Below the pieces are notes generated by a model. It ran no database searches. It was not told the DNA's origin and saw nothing but the letters and a program-made list of their open reading frames with translations. 64,000 nucleotides of DNA from Lytechinus pictus (Eukaryota > Echinodermata > Echinoidea > Temnopleuroida > Toxopneustidae). The translations under genes and the position numbers were made by a program. The stretch is taken from the NCBI RefSeq assembly GCF_037042905.1, contig NC_087257.1, forward strand, positions 12,622,001-12,686,000, written 5' to 3'. This document shows positions 23,726 to 36,513 of this stretch, in pieces (the stretch's first letter is position 1; every line of letters starts with the position of its first letter).

Positions 23726-24050
23726 AGGGGGGCATTTCATGACAGTTATCCGCACTGACTAAATCACAGTGCTGAAAATTTCGGTAAAATCCTTTGTTTT
23801 GATTGGCTGAGGGGCACCGACCTCTGACTGTTTCTATGGTAACTGTTGGAGAAAGAAAACTTGTCAGTGATGACAATTTTCATGAAATGGTCCCCAGGGC
23901 CCCGTTGAATAAAAGTTCTTTTTATAGTAACTCTGCCATCCATTGGCAACTTTCATGGAATTCTTGATTTTGATAGGCAATTGAGCATTGTTGCCATGCT
24001 GTTGGAGCGCGAAGTTACCATAACAGTACCATTTAAGCAACGGGCCACCA
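23726..24050. mobile_element. Two adjacent palindromic MITE-like elements
   Basis: The first (23,726-23,894) has ends GGGGGGCATTTCATGACAG and TTTTCATGAAATGGTCCCC with an interior TTGATTGGCTGAGG. The second (23,895-24,050) has ends CAGGGCCCCGTTGAATAAAA and TTTAAGCAACGGGCCACC. They abut without a spacer. Confidence 0.7.
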
Positions 24051-25029
24051 GTATTTAGTCAAGCACCTTAGATCATTAGGTCACCATACTGCTCAGTCAC
24101 CTCCCTGCCTCTTGATGTAGATGTATGCAATGCCAATTGAATTTTTGTAATTGCTGGTTATCTTTGTATTTCATGTTTTGTTAATGTCATTACTGAAATA
24201 ATTTTTTTGGTTGTACACCTTTACTGCACCTACATGTAGTACCATGTGTTTAAATGAGTCCTAGACTGGTGTAGAATCGTTTGCATTAAAACCTTCATGC
24301 ACCAGCCTATCTTGCAAACAAATTCTCGGGAAGTGTCTATCAAAGAATAAAATTCTTTCCTGAATGTTTGTATTGAATACCAGTATGCTGAACATTTTGT
24401 ATTTTTTTTAATCTTTGGTATTGTGTTTTCATTTGAAATAGAAAATTTAAGCAGATATCACATCCCCCAGTCAATATTTGCAAAACATTGGACATGAAAT
24501 ATGATTATTAGGCAAAGCACCAAACCCTTCCTCTCACACACAGAATAAATCAACTAGTTAATGCAAATAATATAATATAAATTAACTTTAATGTACAATA
24601 TTACAAGCAAATATATTTTTTATACTTTTTTTTAAATAAAATGTATATCATGGTGAATACTGAAGTCAATAAAATTGAACAGTACTTTCAATTTGAAATT
24701 TGTTTTTCAGATTATTTTGCATACAGTTTTATGAGGAGTGTGTTAAAATAAGTAAATTACAAACATCATAAACCGTCATTAAAATTTACGTTTAACAATT
24801 TGGTTACAGCTAGAGAAGGATTCTGTGTTGTATATTGGAAGATGAATTAGGAAAGCGAGCAAAAAAAAAATCCCGTTTGAAATTGGGTATTTAAGTCCAC
24901 GAAGATTGGAAACTGGGGGCAGTTGCAGACAGATTTGAAATCAAACGAAACTCTAAAAATCAAACGCAGCTTGATTTCCAACCAATCGAAAGCACGTATT
25001 TCAGACTAGCGTTTAAACGCTTCTCTTTC
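24051..25029. other. AT-rich intergenic stretch
   Basis: No exon or element is recognised. AATAAA hexamers occur near 24,347 and 24,669, but I cannot link them to a transcript. Confidence 0.35.
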
Positions 25030-25545
25030 TGGGGGGGCGCACGTCCCCCGACGAAATTTCAGGTGGGGGACATAATATCAAGTGTCCCCCCCCCCCACGA
25101 TTTGGCATTTTGCATCATATTCTCTGTGCAGTCTGTGTTGACCTTTTTTTTTTTGCTTGTCAAATTTTTTTGACGTATACTAAAGAACGTTAAAATTCTA
25201 TGTTAGACAGTGTGGCGAAGACTTTTTTTTTGGGGGGGGGGCTTGTCATTTTTTGGGGACATACGAAACAACCAATGTAAAATTTGTGGTGAAGACTTTT
25301 TTCTTTTTCGATTGTCAATCTTTTTGACAGACGAAACAACGTGTTTGAGGTGAAGCCTTTTTTTTTCTTTTTTTTTGCTTGTCAATTTTTTTGGACGTGC
25401 GAATTAACAAAGAAAAATTTGTGGTGAAGACCTTTTTTTCTTTGCTTGTCAATCTTTTTAGACGTACGAAACGGCGTATTTGTGGTGAAGACCTATTTCG
25501 TTTTTCTTGCTTGTCAACATTTCTTCATTCAGCCACCCCCCTTGT
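25030..25545. repeat. Pyrimidine-rich degenerate tandem repeat
   Basis: Successive copies of GTGGTGAAGAC, then a T-rich run, then GCTTGTCAA and TTTTTTGGACGTACGAAAC, with a period of roughly 65-85 bp. The block starts with GTCCCCCGACG and a poly-C run. One inverted unit of the same kind occurs at 61,381-61,455. Confidence 0.65.
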
Positions 25546-26038
25546 CCCCCCAACGGTCTCGTTTAGATTGACGCCCATGCGCGTTTGCATTACCAGTACT
25601 CAGTAGTCGGTACACTGGTGTAACAATACACTGTACGTCACTCCAAATCTAATGTCTTTCACCAAGAAGGGGAGGGGGGGCAACTTTTACACAATGTTTT
25701 AATTGTTTGTCTCTAAAGTCAAACTTTCAAATTTATATGGTTCTATTAAAGTAAGTTTAACATTTTGTTTGTACATTGTTACTCAGAAGTTTATACATAG
25801 ACCCTATGTAATTTTGTTAAAAGGATGTTTACAGTTAAGCCTTGAGGCAAAATTAGTTTGTGAAAATCATGATAAATAGATCGTTTTTGAAGCCACCAGT
25901 TATTAGGCCAATTGATCAAACTAATTGTTTATTCATATTGTCATTGAAATAACGTAACAATTCGCTTGTAGGAAAAATCTGGGCCCCCAAATGGCATAGG
26001 TCTACATGTGCTTTCGTACATCCTAAGGACCTAACCCT

Positions 26039-26462
26039 AAAGGCCACCGCACACCTTACGACCCGACCAGTCGCCGACTGGCTTGCGACTGGGTGAGGGG
26101 AGATGTGACGTCACAGCGCATGTCAGCTTCAGAGTCGCAGACCGGTCAGAGACAAGTCGCAAGGAAAATCGGAAGGATTTGACATGTCGAATCCTTATGA
26201 CTGGATCGCAAGCTCAATCCAAATTCCAGCCAATCAGACAGCAGAGTTGCACGACGCGTATATGATAAACAGCGCGCATACGCAGTAGTAAACGCATTCT
26301 CTTTGTTGTTATGCCAAAAAGCAAAAAGCGCATGCGTGAGTCGCAAATCGGATCGCAAGGTGTGCGGTGTCGTGGCTTATGACTACCTTGCGATTCACCT
26401 CCCCTCTCTCAGTCGCAAGCCAGTCGCCGACCAGTCGGGTCGTAAGGTGTGCGGTGGCCTTA
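26039..26462. mobile_element. Palindromic element with long terminal inverted repeats
   Basis: The left end AAGGCCACCGCACACCTTAC and the inverted right end are near-perfect over about 55 bp, through GACCAGTCGCCGAC and TTGCGACTG. Interior sequence repeats GTCGCAAG and AAGGTGTGCGGTG. No transposase is present. Confidence 0.85.
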
Positions 26463-26990
26463 ATACCTCACCCACTGATGCAATCGTGCATAGTTAGACT
26501 TAGAGCCACAATCTGAACCGTGCAATTGTTAAATGAAGAAAAATCAGTAAAAACTTGTATGAAATCCGCTGAACTGCGGACATTGAACCTATAGAATTGA
26601 TGATTGAACGTCAGCTTGGCGTTCTGTCCTGATGTCATTCTGTCCGTTCGTTCGGGCGCTTTGCCTGGGCACATTATACATATCCATTAAATCTGACCTT
26701 TACTGTAGGGTATAACAATTTTAAGGGGGATAGTTGTGGAGAATCAGGTGTCTATTTTAGGGTTATTCACTATTTCATCTCTTTTTTTCAGTACAGTAGC
26801 ATCAGGAGTAACAATTTGTTAATCTTGTACTTTGGATTAATCACCATCAGTCATATCAATTTTCTTGATAGCTAGGTCTCCTTGTTTGATAATTTTATGG
26901 AAATCATGTGATTCTATTCATTGCCATGCACATGTTGGATATTAAAGCACTGTCTACTACATCCTTGACATTCTGGTATTTCATCTTCAC
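26463..26990. other. Intergenic, nothing recognised
   Basis: Only short ORFs and no motif that I can assign. Confidence 0.35.
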
Positions 26991-26998
26991 AGGAAAAC

Positions 26999-27108
26999 AA
27001 TGTCCACACTCTTCAGCTTCGGCTTTTCGAAAAGGGGAGGAAGAGAACAGGAGAATCAGGAGATAATGAGTTAGCCAAGAAACAAAAAAATCCACAAGGT
27101 GTGAACTA
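26999..27108 (+). pseudogene. Possible 5' exon remnant, identity unknown
   Basis: An ATG opens MSTLFSFGFSKRGGREQENQ and then stops. A frame shift would continue as a Lys-rich stretch (ELAKKQKNPQ) up to a GT donor at about 27,100. Short openings of this kind are seen at the N-terminus of transposase-derived proteins, but this is a weak call. Confidence 0.25.
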
Positions 27109-27476
27109 TGATAAGCTGTATTGTACATTCTTTGCCTGAACTCAATCATTTATGATATAATTTTCCTTAACAATTATATGATGATGTTGTGGGTACCATC
27201 ACTAAATCTTGAATTTGCATGACAATCTAGAAAGAGCACTGAAAGGAGCACATTAGATGTACTGAAAATATTGCAAATCTATTTAAAAAAAAATCATAAT
27301 GAGCATTTAAGTATAATAGACATCTCCAAAAAATTAAGCAGAATGAAAATCAAATGATCTCCAAAGTACTTTTTGTTCTATGAGACACTGAGGCTATGAT
27401 AAGTTAATTTAAGTCAATTCCAAATGTCCTATTATTTCATATCTTGTTACTATCTCCTTTCTTGGAAGAATTAAAG

Positions 27477-27660
27477 GTTCCTGACTCTAAATCACTTTTT
27501 AAATCATCATTTTCAGATTCATTGGAAGGTGGTTTGACGTGCCTTCAGAAATTTGCACATCAAAATCACCTCAAGCTGGTGGATGTCCCACGAGATGGAA
27601 ATTGTTTTTTCCATGCAGTACTAGCCACCAGCTGGCATTGCATGGAGTGTTCACAAGTAA
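27477..27660 (+). pseudogene. OTU-like cysteine protease fragment
   Basis: After a splice-acceptor-like TCATTTTCAG the frame reads DSLEGGLTCLQKFAHQNHLK and then LVDVPRDGNCFFHAV. DGNC[FL]F is the catalytic Asp/Cys signature of OTU-family deubiquitinases. The frame is then broken; HQLALHG, the expected next helix, appears one frame away. The C-terminal His part is absent and gypsy-type integrase sequence follows, so this is a truncated relic. OTU domains occur both in host genes and inside retroelements, and I cannot tell which applies here. Confidence 0.55.
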
Positions 27661-27930
27661 CGAAGGGTTTGCCACTCTGATGAATAACAACAACATTTGC
27701 CATATCCAGACAGCACCCAAGCACCCAGCCAGCAAAGTTTTGCAGAGAGGGGTGTACAAACTGTCAAAGCAGCAATAAAAGGGGACAAGGAAGTGACTTT
27801 GAAAAGAAACTTCAAAGGTTCTTGTTGACCTACAGAGTCACACCACAGAAAACAACAGGAAAGACACCAAGTGAACTGATGTTAAAGAGGAAAGTCGGCA
27901 CAAGATCGTCCAGATCTGAGCAAACCGGTT
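27650..27930 (+). pseudogene. Ty3/gypsy-type integrase fragment
   Basis: Frames read FTSNEGF, HIQTAPKHPASK, then (shifted) RGVQTVKAAIKGD, then (shifted) LQRFLLTYRVTP, KTTGKTPSEL. This is the order of the C-terminal half of the retroviral-type integrase core in Ty3/gypsy elements, which inserts cDNA into the genome. At least two frameshifts, the missing RT and the missing LTRs mark it as a dead fragment. Confidence 0.7.
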
Positions 27931-28978
27931 AGACAAAAACAGGTGATCGAGGAAGCAAAAAAAGGGTCTTTGCTGTGAATGATCATGTGATGGTCATGTG
28001 TTGCATCGTGTACCATGGAGTAGTACTATTGGTGGAGGAGTTTGCATTCTTGTACATAGGGGCCTTAATATGAAGCTGAATCATCTTATTGATGTGCAGT
28101 CTTCTGAGTATATGTTGTAGCGACAGGTTCCATGAAGTTATTGAATTTAAGATAAAATGTAGATTGTTGATTAATAATTCATGTAAGAAGTCACATTTTA
28201 TATGTATAATGGAATATGTTTCGGTATATATCTTGCTTTAGTAATGCACCCCTTGCCCTATCGCTCTCTCTCTGTACTTCCTGTGCACTTATACCTTACT
28301 GTAATGTAATACAATGTTTATGGTTAGTACATGAATTGGTATACCTGCTTGACGAACCCAAGCGCACAAAGCCCATGAAAATCACCTTGGTCAATAAGAG
28401 TCCTTTGTTTCTTGTTTTTTAACCATCCACCTTGGGGGATAAGCTTGGGCGTGGAGTGGGGTAAATTAAAGTAAGCCTCAATAAAATAGAAGTCAAGATC
28501 ATATACATACATGCTATACTGTTGTGCCTGCTTTTAAGATCTCAACATTTAAAAAGTATTTTCAAGTCTACGTCCTGAGGAAAGTTGTCAAATCTCAGAT
28601 AGCCAAAAGTTGGCTTGGTTCAACTTGTAATCACATAGCTGCATCGTTGTAAAGCTTGATTACGCATAACAAAGAGGATGGACATCAAAAGCTTGTACCT
28701 CATGACCATGTACGTGGAATCAGTATCGTGGAGCAATTATGAATGATTAGTTGGAGGGAAAGCGCATCTGTGAAATGGACTGGCGGAAACCCGGCTACAA
28801 AAAAGGAGATTCTCGGGCATAACAAACGCACTGTTTACAACTGTTTCAAGGTCCAGCGTGGTGCAGTACTTAACAGTTGAACCCCAATCAAGTATGCTGT
28901 TGAAGAAAACTTCAATGTTGTGGAAACTATTGGAAGTGGAGACTTGCACATACGCAAGTACCATCGTCACTCTCGGGA
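27931..28978. other. Unassigned, probably retroelement flank
   Basis: No ORF is recognised. By position this should include the 5' untranslated part, and perhaps the LTR, of the BEL/Pao element that follows. I could not match it to sequence after 36,252. Confidence 0.35.
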
Positions 28979-30272
28979 ATGCCTGAGCCTGACATTACTG
29001 ACATAGATCACATAACGCAAGCATATAGAGACAGCCAAGACTTGTGGGACCTTGCAAGGGACATGAGAAGGTGCCAGATCACAACATCTCAGTTAGGGTA
29101 CACTGCTGACATGAGTACAACAGAAACCTTACTCAAGATACAGGAGCTCTTACCTGTACACTCACAAGGACAGTGGGCATCAAAGGCTCACTCACTCATG
29201 GAAGAGGCTGTCACCCCAAATTTCAGTCACATGACTGATTTTGTGGAACAGGCTACAAAGGTGGCCAGCTCTGTCTTTGGTAAGCACATTGGCAGGAATC
29301 AGTCTGGTAAACAGCAGCCAGCAAAATCCTAAACCCAACCAAAAAAGGGTGTAGTTTTAGCACTGCAAAGGAAGCCCAAACTACTAAGTGCCCTTGCTGC
29401 AGTATGAATGGGCATGGTCTAGGGAACTGCGATGACTTCAAAAGGAATCAATCATCAAAGGAGAGGCATGCTCTTGTGAAACAAAAGAAGCTGTGCTTCA
29501 ATTGCTTGAAACCGTCCCATGCAGCAAAGGAGTGTAAAAACAAGGGCGTTTGCAGAAAAGATGGATGCGGCATGAAGCATCACGCCCTAATCCTTCTTGA
29601 CTTCCAGCCAAAGGAGGAAAAGAATCCTGAACAAGGAGAGCTGCCTCTTGGGGCCGGGAAGTCGAATGAACGTAGCTTACATGCGTTGGTGGCAAGAGGA
29701 GTCTCCTTAATTTCCTGTCAGAGTTGTTGATTGAGATAAAGATGTTACGTCATGGGCACTCCTTGACGATGAGAGTGACGTGTCAATCTGTGAGCATGGT
29801 CTCATACATGAGCTTGGGGTGGTGAGCAGGAACACCTCCTTCAAGCTGACAACCGTAAAAACTGCTTCATCTCAGAAGGGGGTGGAGGTGTCTTTATCCA
29901 TCCAGAGCCTCAATGGTGATGTAGAATTGGAAATACATGTACCTTATCTATGGACCATTGATAGGTTATCAACTATGCGTCAGAGCATCCCGGCTCAAGA
30001 AGACGTGGACAATTGGCCACATCTTCAGGGAATAAAACTCCCAAATCTTGCTGAGAGTGACAAAAGGTTACTCATTGGCTCTGATGTCCTTGTAGCATTC
30101 TGGGTAGTGGAAGAGCAAAGAGGGAGGAGGAAGGAGCTCTATGCAATCCAGTCACCACTTGAATGGACTGTTATGGGACCAACAGGTTCTTGGTCCAGAC
30201 CGAGAAATGGCTCAATCAATAATGTGATCGTTGACAGTCAGCTACAGGTTCAATTTGAAAGGTTCTGGCAAA
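28979..30272 (+). pseudogene. BEL/Pao retrotransposon: gag, zinc knuckle and protease region
   Basis: 28,979-29,332 encodes a gag-like helical segment (SQLGYTADMSTTETLLKIQE). 29,404-29,730 holds a CCHC knuckle CFNCLKPSHAAKEC followed by a Cys/His stretch (CRKDGCGMKHH). 29,735-30,272 resembles the peptidase A16 region, with LLDDESDVSIC where active copies have a DSG-type motif, then a linker ending QFERFWQR. Stops and frame changes separate the parts. The reading is cut after FWQR by a LINE and resumes at 34,425. The protein would normally package and mature the element; this copy is dead. Confidence 0.8.
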
Positions 30273-33200
30273 GGTGAAGGTGAAGGAATCTCCCCCATCT
30301 ATTGCTGCTGTGACCAAAAGCCTTAAAGAGGCAGTAGCAAATTTGAATGATGCCGTGAAATCAGTAGTGGAAAGTGTGCAAAAAGTTGAGAAAGCTTTAG
30401 AATATGAAGGCCAGCGAATTGATGTCCTTCAAAAGAAAAACAAGAATCTGGAAGGGAGAATGGAGAAAATGGAAAAACTTTATACTAAATTGCAGAAAAA
30501 GGTTGATCATTAAGAGGCGGAGAGTAATAAAGCCGAGAGGTTCTCCAGGCGCAATAACTGCCGTCTGGTAGGCTTACCAGAACCAGCCGAAGACCAGAAG
30601 GAGTGCAACAAGCTGGTTCAGGACATCTTAAAAGACAAGTTTAAAAGCAATGTGAGTGTTGAGAATGCTCACCGAAATGGCAAGAAAGGCACTCGCCCTT
30701 GTCACATAATTATCAAGCTAAAAACATTCGGTGGCAAGATCGACATCATGAAAGGTGCACGGAAGGCTCGTCATGGTAAATGCTACTATCTAACAGATGA
30801 TTTGACAACTTGTGACCTCGAGCAAAAAAAAAAGAATCATTCAAGTACAAGACTTATTCAAAAAAGGAACCAAGCTTAGATTTATGCACTAATGAATTCT
30901 CTCTCCGTATTCTCCTCATTCATCTTCCCTCTTACCATGATTGGATGCAGATAGTAAAGAATTTGATATGGGGTGGTTACTATCAAGCTATGTTTCATCA
31001 TAATCTAGTTATAGTACATGTATATACTGTATATAGTAGTTTTATTTTATTCTCTTGTATCTCTTTCTTCATCTTTCTACTGCCCTAAATCTGTTAACAC
31101 ATATTTGTCTGTTATGATTATATTTGGTCTGTAATTGTCTGCTAAAGCTTCATATGGATGAAGAAGAATATGATTTGTCAGAAAACAACAACTGTCATTA
31201 TTATGTACTTAGTGAATTTCATCCTAAGATAACCCAATCAAATCAAACCCAATATCTAAGCTTTTTGCATTGCAACGCTCGCATTATTTTAAAGAATCAT
31301 TAAAATTTTGATATACTTTTATCCTCACTGAATTTTAAATGCTCAATAATTGGCATATCGGAAACCTAGTTAAATGCTAAATCACCTCCACTTTTTGCAT
31401 TGGATGGTTACAATCAAGTTTGTAAAGACCGCTTAAATGGTAGGGGTGGTGGAGTAATGTTTTACGTTCAGGACTAACTATCCTTCAAAACTAGGAACGA
31501 CCTCTCATTAACGAGAGGGGCTGATGAAAGTTTATGCATTGAGGTTGATCTTCCTGATGGAAAGAAATGTGCAGTTTGTCTAATACAAAGACCACCAACC
31601 ACAGATTTGACTAAATTTCTTGCTGATCTTGAATGCCTCATGTCAACTGTTAACTCATCTGGTAAATCTGTCTGTGTAATGGGTGATTTCAATATTGATC
31701 TATTATCCAAATCCAATCACTCCCTTCACTTCCAAAGTATCGTCAATCTTCATTAATAGATAATATTCTTGTAAATTCGTCTCAATGTCATTTTGAGTCT
31801 AGACTGTTTTATTCTGAAATATCTGATCATCTTCCTGTGTTCTGTATAATGTATGGTGTTAAAATTGGCAATTTACCGAAAATAAGAGATGTACATACAT
31901 GTAAAGGGAGGAGAAGGATCACTAATGAAGGGATCAATGATCTTAACACAGATTTACTTTCAATAGATTGGGAGGACGTTCTCACCACTAGTGATGTTAA
32001 TAGAGCTTTTAACAATTTCTGGACCAGATTCCACCTCTTTTTCAAGAAACACCTTCCATATAAAAAATCAATCAATAAGAAAAGAGGATATCACCCAAGG
32101 GGCATTATGCAGTCAATAAAGAGGAGAAATGTTCTTTATAAGCGTAGTATTAAGGTTAAAACGGATGAAAATATGAATAAATACAAGAAATACTGTATAG
32201 GAACAAATTGACAACAATCATACGTTGCTCTCGTAAGTCACATTATTCCTCAGTTTGAACGAGCAAGGGGAAATATTTCCTCTACTTGGAAAACTGACAG
32301 ATATATTAGCTATAAAGCGAAATAATCCAAATACCCCAAACAAGTTTATTCATGATGGAAAGGAATTTACCTCAGCAGATGCAATTGCAAATACATTTAA
32401 CAACTATTTTGCAAATGTTGGTCCAAATCAAGCTAAGACAATTGATACACATGGTACCAATTTTAGTAAAATACCTGCATAACTCTTAACAATCTTCCAT
32501 CTTCTTTAAGCCAACTGATTATCTTGAAATTCTGAATATAGTGCATACTCTTAAGAATAGTTACTCTTGTGGTCATGATGTATTAAGCACGTCCTTGTCA
32601 AAGCAGATTATCGGTTCAATTATAACCCCGGTGGTACACATCTGTAATCTATCTTTGTCAACAGGAGTATTTCCCTCTAGTTTCAAACTTGCCAAAGTGG
32701 TTCCAATTCACAAAAAGACAATACAGCAACCGTATCTAATTATACACCAATCTCAATACTACCCAGTTTTTATTCAAAGTTTTAGAGAGAATTGTCTATA
32801 ACAGGCTTTACAAATTTCTGGATGATCATAAGAATTTGAATTCTGAACAATATGGATTTGAACGATCCAATTCCACTGACCTTGCACTATTGAAGTTTTA
32901 TGATCGTGTTTCAACTGCCCTAGCAGCTCGCGAGCATGTTGTTGGTGTATTTATGGATCTCAGTAAAGCTTTTGATACACTTGATCACTCGATTCTACTT
33001 TGTAAATTGGACCACTATGGAATACGAGGTGTCGCACAACAATGGTTTTCAAGTTATTTATCTCTTAGAAGACAATATACTCATTACAAGGGTACAAACT
33101 CAGATGTTTCTTTTTTAACATGTGGTGTCCCACAGGGGTCTAATCTAGGCCCACTATTATTTCTCATTTACATTAATGATATTTGTGATGTCTCAGCTGC

Positions 33201-34424
33201 TTTGCATTACACTTTATTTGCAGATGATATTAATGTTTTCATTTCACATCGTGATGTAAATGATCTAGAGCACAAACTGAATTCAGAACTTCCGAAGCTG
33301 ACATGGTTTAGGAGTAACCTATTATCCCTGAATTTAGGAAAAACAAATTTTGTTCATTTTCAGGGGAGGAAATCTACTGGTAACAAACAAATAAGCATTA
33401 AAGTAGATGAAGTTGAAATAGAACAAAGGCAGTGTACACAGTTTCTAGGTGTGTATGTTAATCAGAATCTAGACTGGAGTAATCATGTCACTCACATTGT
33501 TACCAAAATTTCTAGAAATATTGTTGTATTATATAGGGTAAAAACATTTGTTAATGAAAGGATATTATTGATGATATACAATACTCTTAATACTGCCACA
33601 CATTTCATATTGCAATCTTCTTTGGGTTACATCTAAAGTGTCAACTACCAATATATTTCTCCTGCAAAAGAAAGCAGTTCGCATATGTACTGGGTCTGGT
33701 TACCGAGACCATACAAATCCCTTATTTGTAAAGCTGAAGTGCTTGAAGGTAGAAGATATAAATTTTTTGCAAACCGATTAATTTATGTTTCGTTTAATGC
33801 CAATATGCTGCCTGACTCATTTTCTACAATGTTTCAGCCTAACAGCACTGTCCATTCATATAGCACAAGACAGTCATCGAACATACATTTGGTTAATCCC
33901 CGCACCGCATTAGCTCATAAATCAATCAGACACCATGGTTCAGTTGTTTGGAATTCTCTTCCACATAATATTTGAAATTTGAAAACCTCACATTCTTTTA
34001 AATTGGCTGTAAAGCACAATCTCCTTTCAAAATTACAGAATCTGTAAAGTGCTAGTAACATATACATGTAAGTAATTTTGTTTTCTTTCTTTCTTTTCTT
34101 TGTAACTGAAGATTAAGAATTTAACTTTGTTGAATTACTATTACCATATATTCATAACAACTTGAAACTTAATTGTTATATCACTTGTATATTCTTCTCT
34201 TTCTTTGCTCTCTTCCTTATTCTTACATTTTTATTTTGTTTTCTTGGATGCAAAACCAGTTTCAAGTTTCAATCAAGCTTTTAGCTTATGTTGCAGCACC
34301 TTTGTACTGTATGTTCATTATTTACTTGTGTTTTATATATATTTATATATTATCTGTTTATTCTTTTACATTGTACATTGTGAACATGCCTGAATAAATA
34401 AAATGAAATGAATAAAAAAAAAAT
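30273..34424 (+). mobile_element. LINE (CR1/Jockey-like non-LTR retrotransposon) inserted in BEL/Pao
   Basis: ORF1 (30,274-30,879) is a coiled-coil protein plus RRM-like and basic parts, with one in-frame TAA at 30,511. Frames then show an APE-type endonuclease: GGGVMFYV, GDFNIDLL (near 31,680) and SDHLPVFC (31,820). The reverse transcriptase lies at 32,836-33,636 (AFDTLDHS, GVPQGSNLGPLL, LFADD), with the C-terminal region at 33,685-33,975 (SYSTRQSS, SVVWNSLPHNI). The 3' end is AT-rich and finishes in an A-rich tail at about 34,390-34,424. Several stops and frameshifts kill ORF2. The clade is judged by motif style only. Confidence 0.85.
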
Positions 34425-36252
34425 GGATAAGATGCCAGGAGATGAAGAAGATCTTCCTGCTGAGTCCACTGAGGATAAGGGGCAAAAATGATGATGGAAG
34501 ACTCAGTCGCATTGACTAATGGAAATTATCAGTTGGGGCTGCCATGGCGACGCCAACCTCCTAACAAATGGCTGGCAGAGTCTCGTTTCAAGTCCCTAAA
34601 GAAAAGACTTCAATGAGACGAAAATCTCTATGAATAGCACTCAAAGACAATGAACAAGTATTTATCTAAAGGCCATGCTCAGGAGGTGACAAACAACTCT
34701 GAGCAAACCTTCCCCTGGTGGTATCTGCCACACCATCCTGTGACGCACCCTATGAAATCTGAAAAAGTGAGGGTTGTGTTTGGGCAGCAAATTTCAAGGA
34801 ATCTCCTTGAATAATCAGTTGCTTAGTGGTCAAGACCTTACAAACAAGTAATAGGTGTGCTTGTGAGATTCCGCCAGGAGAAGATAGCACTGGTTGCTGA
34901 CATGGAGGGCATGTTCCATCAGGTCAAGGTGACACCCTCTGATGTTGATGCCCTTAGGTTTCTTTGGTGGCCAGATGGTGACTTATCCAAGAAACCAAAG
35001 GAATATCATATGTTGGTGCATTTGTTTGGTGCCACGTCCTCTCCTAGCTGTGCAACATTTGCCCTCAGGAGGACAGTTGAAGACAACAAAGATGCCTTCA
35101 ATCCTGATGTCTGTCAGACAGTCAGAGACAACTTCTACATCGATGACTGTTGCTTCCAAAGAAGATGGAACAAGAGTGGTATCTCAGTTGAGAGAGCTAT
35201 TGAAGCGTGGTGGCTTCAGGCTGACTAAATGGGTCACTAACGGCATAGACATCTTGTCAGGCTTACCTCCATCGTAGATCTAGATTTAGATCATGACCAC
35301 ATGCCTACAGAGAGGACACTTGGAGTCCTGTGGGATATGGAGACTGATGCTTTCTAATCTAGGGTTTTTCGAAACTTTCGACCAAGGACGTACCTCACAC
35401 AAGGCAAGGTATCCTTTCAGCCACAAGTTCTCTTTATGACCCACTTGGGTTTGTGGCCACCTTCACTGTAATCAAGCGGGGAGTGCCGGAAAATGATGGC
35501 GAAACTACAAATACCGTTGTCGTTAATGAAATTCACTTATAAAAGAGACGCTGGTGATAATGAGGTTGCATTGAAAATGCAAAAAACCATGACAATCCGT
35601 CTGGATATGGTTAAAGGAGGAGATTATTAAGAAATTCCCGAAATATATGGAGCAGCCAGGGCTGGTGAGTATTAAATATATGAACTCTACACATTACTAG
35701 ATCAGACCTTCAACCAGGACCTACTGATCAGTGTGCAGCCTAGTTAAGCTATCACCCAAAACAGAAGCTTACTGTCAACCTTGCCTAAATCGAATCTGTT
35801 GGGACTGAAGAAATAGCGTCGACTTAGAAAAAAAGAAAGTGACTTCTTCTTCTGATTCAAATGATCTGGAGCCCCTCACTCCCAACCATCTCCTGCTATA
35901 CCACAGGAACCTAACCGTGCCCCCAGGCATCTTCATGAAGCAAGACTGCCTTTTACGACGAAGATGGAGGCAGGTCCAATACTTGGCGGACCAATTCTGG
36001 AGAAGATGGGTTAGGGAATACTTCCCCATTCTCCAACAATGCCAAAAAATGGAACAAAGAAGAAACTTCAAAACAGACGATCTGGTTCTAATGGCTGATG
36101 ACAGTCTCCCACGCGGTCAGTGGCCACTTGGTCGGATAAGTGACACCTACCCCGACAAACATGGATGCATGCGACAAGTTGAGGGCACATTGGGCCTAAT
36201 CAGTACAAGAGGCTGTAAAATTATTTACCATAATCTGTGCTGCAAAATCTAA
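34425..36252 (+). pseudogene. BEL/Pao retrotransposon, 3' part: RT and integrase C-terminal region
   Basis: The reading continues from QFERFWQR with MDKMPGDEEDL and LAESRFKSLKKRL (pre-RT linker). The RT block at 34,857-35,228 has [34 protein letters not shown] and NFYIDD, after which the frame shifts. 35,290-35,640 keeps a few linker pieces (TERTLGVLWD). 35,839-36,252 is the domain after the integrase: EPLTPNHLLL, RRRWRQVQYLADQFWRRW, PRGQWPLGRI. The RNase H and integrase catalytic core are missing between about 35,640 and 35,830, so this copy is internally deleted as well as interrupted. Confidence 0.85.
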
Positions 36253-36513
36253 TTATCATCGCATTCAACCATCATTCACTCTAGTCTTTGCGCTTATCAT
36301 ATTTAGAATTTGTTATTTCGGCAATAATTTATATATGGCAGCTCATTGGCAATGGTAAGAAATATTTGACAATAAGTCCTAAATCAATCAGTTTCATTGC
36401 ACTATACCGGCAGAATTGTTGAAAACAATACATGATGAAGGAAAACCATTTAAGATAAATTATTGACCTTTTTAATGATGCGATCACAATTCCTATAACT
36501 ATAGATCCCTTCC

